Shown piece by piece: positions 59,792 to 64,000 of a stretch of DNA of 64,000 nt; position 1 is the first letter of the stretch, and each line of letters starts with the position of its first letter. Under the pieces are notes generated by a model. The model ran no database searches. It saw nothing but the letters and a program-made list of their open reading frames with translations, and was not told the origin of the DNA. This stretch comes from Hydnum rufescens UP504 (taxonomy: Eukaryota; Basidiomycota; Agaricomycetes; Cantharellales; Hydnaceae), in the NCBI GenBank assembly GCA_014904985.1, contig MU129116.1, positions 1 to 64,000 on the forward strand. Reading direction: 5' to 3'. Both the position numbers and the translations under genes were made by a program.

Positions 59792-60451
59792 TCACTTCAA
59801 CAAGTTGGGCATGGGAGGAAGCAATGATAAGGATCCCATGGGTGATTTACCAGATAGTTCAATGCTGTTATGCAAAGCTTTCAACTTTACCAGGCAAGCT
59901 AGAGTAAGCTCCACTTGCAGCTTCAGTAGTTTGTCTGCAATCTTAATTTCTTCTATCGAGCCAGCACTTCTCAACCTAAGTTGGTACTGCAAGTCCACAT
60001 CGATGACAAAACACTGTTTTTCTCCTCCCACTAAGACAACAGCATCCTTAATGACAGACTCCAGAGTGGATACAGAAAGCTGTATATTATGCATTAGATC
60101 TTCTTGTAATGTCCAACTACTCATATCTATGATTTCTTCAAAGTACTGTAGTAGGTGTAATACTTGGATGGGGAGAACTTTGCCCAAGCTGATAAAAACT
60201 GGTATATAGAGATGGGGAGGGTGGTCTGGGGGTCCTGGTAGCCTTCTTGGGCTAAATATAGGTGTGAGGTAATCTCCTGGAATCAGATTAAATTTCACAT
60301 TTGGGGAGGCAGATATAAACATTCTGCTGTGGCTGGATGAAACCTGGTGCCTGCTTGCATGAAAGGGGCCTGCAGATGTGGTGGGATGTCTCTTGACAGC
60401 AGTGAGAGGGCATGCCAGCTTGACAATGCTGTTGGCTGAGTGAGCAAACAC
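59792..60451 (-). CDS. hypothetical protein, 219 residues
   Basis: Open from the ATG at 60451. The C-terminal half looks helical and amphipathic (LMHNIQLSVSTLESVIKDAVVLVGGEKQ, IEEIKIADKLLKLQVELTLACLVKLKALHNSIELS). The N-terminal half is Pro/His-rich. No recognised domain, no clear introns. It lies in a repeat-rich region, so it may be chance or transposon-derived. Confidence 0.35.
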   Translation of the reverse strand: MFAHSANSIVKLACPLTAVKRHPTTSAGPFHASRHQVSSSHSRMFISASPNVKFNLIPGDYLTPIFSPRRLPGPPDHPPHLYIPVFISLGKVLPIQVLHLLQYFEEIIDMSSWTLQEDLMHNIQLSVSTLESVIKDAVVLVGGEKQCFVIDVDLQYQLRLRSAGSIEEIKIADKLLKLQVELTLACLVKLKALHNSIELSGKSPMGSLSLLPPMPNLLK

Positions 60452-60459
60452 TCAGACAG

Positions 60460-61209
60460 TGCTGGAGATGGGCCTGGGGCAAGGGGCTATGAAGGGGCAT
60501 CTGAGGCTTTAATTATGATAGGAGGACATCCCAGATCACTACTGCACATCAATGGGTCTGTGGAAGGATTGGGGATGCAGGGCATTGAGAAGGAGTAGGT
60601 CACCTCATCAGCTAGAGGGAACCAATGTAATGGGTGCACTGAAAATAGGGGCACAAGAGTTGAGGTCAAGAGGTAGATGAGATGAAACCTAAGTGAGGGT
60701 GATTGACTCCATGTGATCAATGCTAGCCTACCATGTAGAGGGCAGGGGCAGAGAGAGAGAGTGGCCTGGTGCAAGAACATGGCAGGACCTACAGGGGCAA
60801 GAGTATAAGCAGTACAATTGGCACTGGCCTCTCTCATACTGTCCTCATAGGCACATTGGGTGCTAGCTTCCCTGTGTTTGGAGACAGAAAGGAAGGGGAG
60901 GGGTAGGAGGTGGAGGGAGTGATGTTTAAGGGTTAGTAGGCATGATGAGTCACATACTAAGCTGATGAATAGATGCTACTGCATTGGCTTACCTCTTGGT
61001 CATCTATGGTACAGCCCAAGAGAAGTCAGAGACAGGAATGAGAGCACAAGAAGATGCAGCTGAGTCATATTGTTCATGTGAATGGCTACTAGAGCAAAGC
61101 AGAGATCTTGGCTAAGAGCATGTAGGACATAGAAGAGAAGATAATTCTCTGCAGCAAATGCTGCAGCTTACAAATGTGAGAACTAATTACATAAGGCTTA
61201 GGTGCAGTA
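60460..61209. other. no supported feature
   Basis: Purine-rich sequence. A minus-strand ORF at 60837-60487 shows no domain and no typical coding pattern. Confidence 0.3.
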
Positions 61210-61249
61210 CTACAGACTACATAAATGAATATATATATGTATTCCATTA

Positions 61250-62428
61250 CATGCATGGTTTGAAGCAATGCATTCAGCTTCTGTAGTTGACCAGGCCACC
61301 ACTGTTTGCCTTTTGCTGCTCCAATTCACACAGCTGGACCCAATGAAGAATGCATAGCCATTTGTAGAACAGCCACTGTCCACATCCCCACCATGGTTGG
61401 CATCTGAGTAGCCTGTCAGTTGGGACCCAAATGAAGATGGACCATATTCCAACACAAGGTCTGAAGTGCATGGAGGTATTGTAAAACCCTTTGGACAGCT
61501 TTCCAGTGCTGGAGTCCTGCACATGAGTTGAACCTGCATAGGCAATGTCTGGATGAGTGCCAACTGCAAGGTACATGAGGCTTCCCACAGCACTGAGGTA
61601 GGGAACTCATTTCATGTATTCAACCTCCTCAGGAGTCTTGGGAGACATGTCTTTGGAGAGGTGGATGTTGGGGTCAAGAGGAGTGGAAACAGGATGAGCA
61701 TTGGACTGGTGGAAACATTCAAGGATGTCATGGGTGTGTTTTTGTTGGGAAAGGAACATTTTGTGATTAGGGTGGTCTTGAGTGATTTGAACTCCAATGA
61801 GATACGAGAGACTGCCCAGGTCCCTCATCTTGAAACATTTCTGGAGCTCAGTCTTGACATGAAGTCATGTGGCCTGGTCATTACAAGCAATGGTGAGATT
61901 GTCCAAATAGACAGGAATGATGATTTTGATCTTGTTCTGGGCCCACACAAAGAGAGAGTGGTCAGATTGGATCCTCTTGAAACCTAGCTCCATGAAGAGC
62001 TCATTCAGTTTCTTGTACCACTGCCTGGGGCTTTGCTTCAGACCATAGAGTGGTTTCTTGAGATGACAGACAAGGCCTTCCTTGCCCTTTGGAATGAACC
62101 CCTCTGGTTGGGCCATGTAGATTTCCTCAAGATCACCATTTAGGAAGGCAGAGGAGACATCCATGTGATCAATGTCCATGTCTTCAATGGCAGCAATGGC
62201 AAGGATGGCATGGAGGGAGGCAAACTTGGCAACAGGGGCAAAGGTTTTGGTATAGTCAAGGTGGGGTTTTTGAGAGAACCCCTGAGCAACAAGACAAGCC
62301 TTGTACCTCTCAATAGAGCCATCTGCATTCTCCTTGATCTTGAATACCCAATGAGAGCCCACAGCTCTCCAGCCTTGCGGAAGTGGGACAAGGTCCCAGG
62401 TGTTGTTGTCTATTATGGCCTTGTACAC
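61250..62428 (-). pseudogene. Copia-B RT-RNase H fragment with dead RT active site
   Basis: Runs from MYKAIIDNNTWDLVPLPQ through AFLNGDLEEIYMAQPEGF (one Glu codon fewer) and KKPLYGLKQSPRQWYKKL. The catalytic YVDD box has become YLDN. After a stop and shifts it continues LIGVQITQDHPNHKMFLSQ, SPKTPEEVEYMK, SDANHGGDVDS and STTEAECIASNHA, then ends. Both ends are truncated without an LTR. More diverged than the other Copia-B copies. Confidence 0.82.
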
Positions 62429-62449
62429 CTAATGCACCCTCAAAATAGT

Positions 62450-62495
62450 ACCTCTTAGGTGGTTTGAGTTTGCATCTGCAAACCACCTAAGAGGT
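62450..62495. repeat. 17-bp perfect hairpin
   Basis: ACCTCTTAGGTGGTTTG (62450-62466) with its complement at 62479-62495, 12-nt loop. It lies just outside the break of the Copia-B fragment, so it may mark the end of the element that interrupted it. Confidence 0.6.
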
Positions 62496-62639
62496 GTTCT
62501 GAGTATAGGCATGTCTGAGACACACCTGAGGGGTATTTTTGGGGAATTTTTTTTCTAAGTTCACTATATAGACATGTCTAAAATAGCCTGCCACAGGCGC
62601 CACCTGGGAGGGTTTGTTCACTGGCTGGAGAGTGCTACA

Positions 62640-63255
62640 GGTCTAATTTAGGCATGTCTAATAAGATATTTTCAGGAGCCTTAGAGGTGTCTATCATCCT
62701 TACTGTGTGTCTACTGGTGTCTAAATCAACATTTTGAGCCCAAGACCTCTGGTGGCAGTACTAATAGGTGTCTAATGTTGTCTAGATCCAATAATAATGG
62801 TGCTATTGTGGATGCATGTCTACTAGTGTCTAAATTAAAACAAAGGCATCTGCTCAGGGGGAGATCATTAGATGGTGTCTAATGGTGTCTAATTTAACAG
62901 TTGTGGTACTCTTGTGGATGTGTGTACAGTAATGTCTAAATCAAACTTTTTGACATAAGGGCCCCTGCTCAGGTGACATCATTAGGTGGTGTCTAATGGT
63001 GTCTAAATCAAACATTTTGACATAAAGGCACTTGCTCAGGTTGCAGTACTAAGGGATGTCTAATGGTGTCTAGATCAATAATTGTGGGACCATTGCAGAT
63101 GTGTGTCTACAGTGTCCAAATTAAAACAAAGGCAACTGCTTGGACAACATCATTAGGTGTCTCATGGAGTCTAATGCTGTCTAAATCAATAGTTGTGGTT
63201 GCTCCTGTGCATGTCTGTCTACTAATCTACACCTAGACATGCCTAGACATGTCTA
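62640..63255. repeat. GTGTCTA-rich degenerate minisatellite
   Basis: TGTCTA(A/G) occurs every 12-40 bases. The longer unit of about 65 bp reads GTGTCTAATGGTGTCTAAATCAA then a spacer with AAAGGCAYCTGCTCAG and CATCATTAGG, repeated about five times. It ends with the palindromic TGTCTAGACA. Confidence 0.7.
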
Positions 63256-63259
63256 GACA

Positions 63260-64000
63260 AGGAAAGGGTGCATTAGGTAATATCCCATAATAACTTTGGA
63301 TATCCAGTTACATAATAAAGTGTTTCTTATTTAAAAAAAGCCTAAATGCGGAAATTGGATGAAGTACATCCAAATAATATTTAGCCATCCAGCCCAGTGG
63401 AGGCCCAGGACCAGGTGCCTGGGATGGGTGGAGGGACCCCTAAGGACCCTGGCTGAGTGAAGACACCAGGCCCAGAGCAAGTGGCTAGTGCCTGGAGAGA
63501 TAGGGGCAGTAAAATGAATACCAGAAATTGCGAAACTTGCCGGATCTGAACTGCTGGGCGGTTCATTCTGAAATTTGGCACATGATTGGGGACTATTAGG
63601 GCAAAGAACATATTAAAATTTCAGCCAATTCCGATCAGTAGGTATTGAGATATGAGGAAATCAAGTTTGGACACTGAAAATTAATTTCCTCCCCTTACAG
63701 AATACCTGGGAACTTGAAAATTTGCACAGTATGATGATATAATGTACTAATTATGTGCCAAAAATCATCCCAATCCACCCACTTTAAGGTAGGGAACTGG
63801 ACAATGGATACCAGAGGCAGTGAAAATTGCCAAAAAATACCCAATGAGCAGACCATTCTGAAACTTGGCATGTGATTAGACACTACTCAGGCAAAGAACA
63901 TATTCAATTTTCAGCCAAATCCATGCAGTATGTACACAGATATGAGGCAAATAGGTTTCAACCTTGAAAATTGATTTACTCCCCCTACAGACAAGATATG
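63260..64000. repeat. dispersed repeat shared with 8060-8500, tandemly doubled
   Basis: 63300-63380 and 63550-63720 match 8065-8440 in order. Within the window end, 63850-64000 repeats 63565-63710 (TTCTGAAACTTGGC.TGTGATT, GCAAAGAACATATT, TTTCAGCCAAATCC, ACTCCCCCTACAGA), a direct repeat of about 290 bp. Continues past the right edge. Confidence 0.65.

Noticed and set aside
60487..60837. 116-residue minus-strand ORF
   Set aside because: No domain, composition like noncoding sequence, no splice or promoter context.

Overview
The window reads as a transposon-choked stretch of a basidiomycete (Agaricomycete-like) genome. Evidence: short introns of 43-90 nt with GTRNGT donors and CTNAY branch sites, several Ty1/Copia elements with a copia-type half-tRNA primer site, a BED/hAT transposase, a LINE 3' end, a Stealth-family gene like the Cryptococcus xylosylphosphotransferase, PEX16 with three short introns, and a Mei2-like RRM gene. 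I infer the phylum with good confidence and nothing below it.

Layout. 1-2574: BED/hAT transposase (minus, continues off the left edge). 2650-3239: frameshifted piece of fatty acid synthase beta subunit, abutting a 5'-truncated LINE 3' end. That FAS/LINE block (3149-4664) recurs inverted at 15833-17352. Between the two lie two direct copies of a 4.8-kb segment (4665-9456 and 11090-15832), each holding an LTR-like repeat, an unrecognised broken coding region, a hairpin-bearing intron and a foldback palindrome with 511-bp arms. The spacer 9727-11089 carries an array of further hairpin-bearing introns.

17353-26600: nested Copia elements. A Copia-A 3' fragment, a deleted Copia-B and a full-length Copia-A (LTR-PBS-gag-pol-LTR, with two frameshifts) follow one another. 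26601-27020: hAT C-terminus and end. 26940-27843: small three-exon Cys-rich gene whose 3' end runs into the hAT end. 27992-28447: LTR with polypurine tract. 28456-29918: unrecognised broken gene. 30760-33690: Copia-C relic. 33780-34670: repeat modules, then six TGACTCA sites and a TATA box. 35979-38340 and 47333-49090: a minus-strand zinc-knuckle gag-like relic followed by diverged repeats of one protein module, split by a Copia-B insertion (38613-47129). The Copia-B is itself scrambled and contains an N gap, a 103-nt C run and an internal inversion.

The right part contains host genes: a Stealth-family gene (51188-54204, minus), PEX16 (55407-56849, minus) and an RRM gene (56864-58459, plus). 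The last two diverge from start codons 14 bp apart. From 58460 on the sequence is again repeats: a tRNA-like SINE head, a dead Copia-B fragment, a GTGTCTA minisatellite, and a repeat family shared with the left half.

The strongest candidate for something undescribed is a family of introns (7747-7854, 10088-10191, 10411-10501, 10649-10744, 14160-14262, 50095-50206). Each holds a G/C-capped hairpin with compensatory base changes, and each is preceded, in the exon just before its donor, by a second palindrome of the ACCACACCC type. They resemble introner-like elements.
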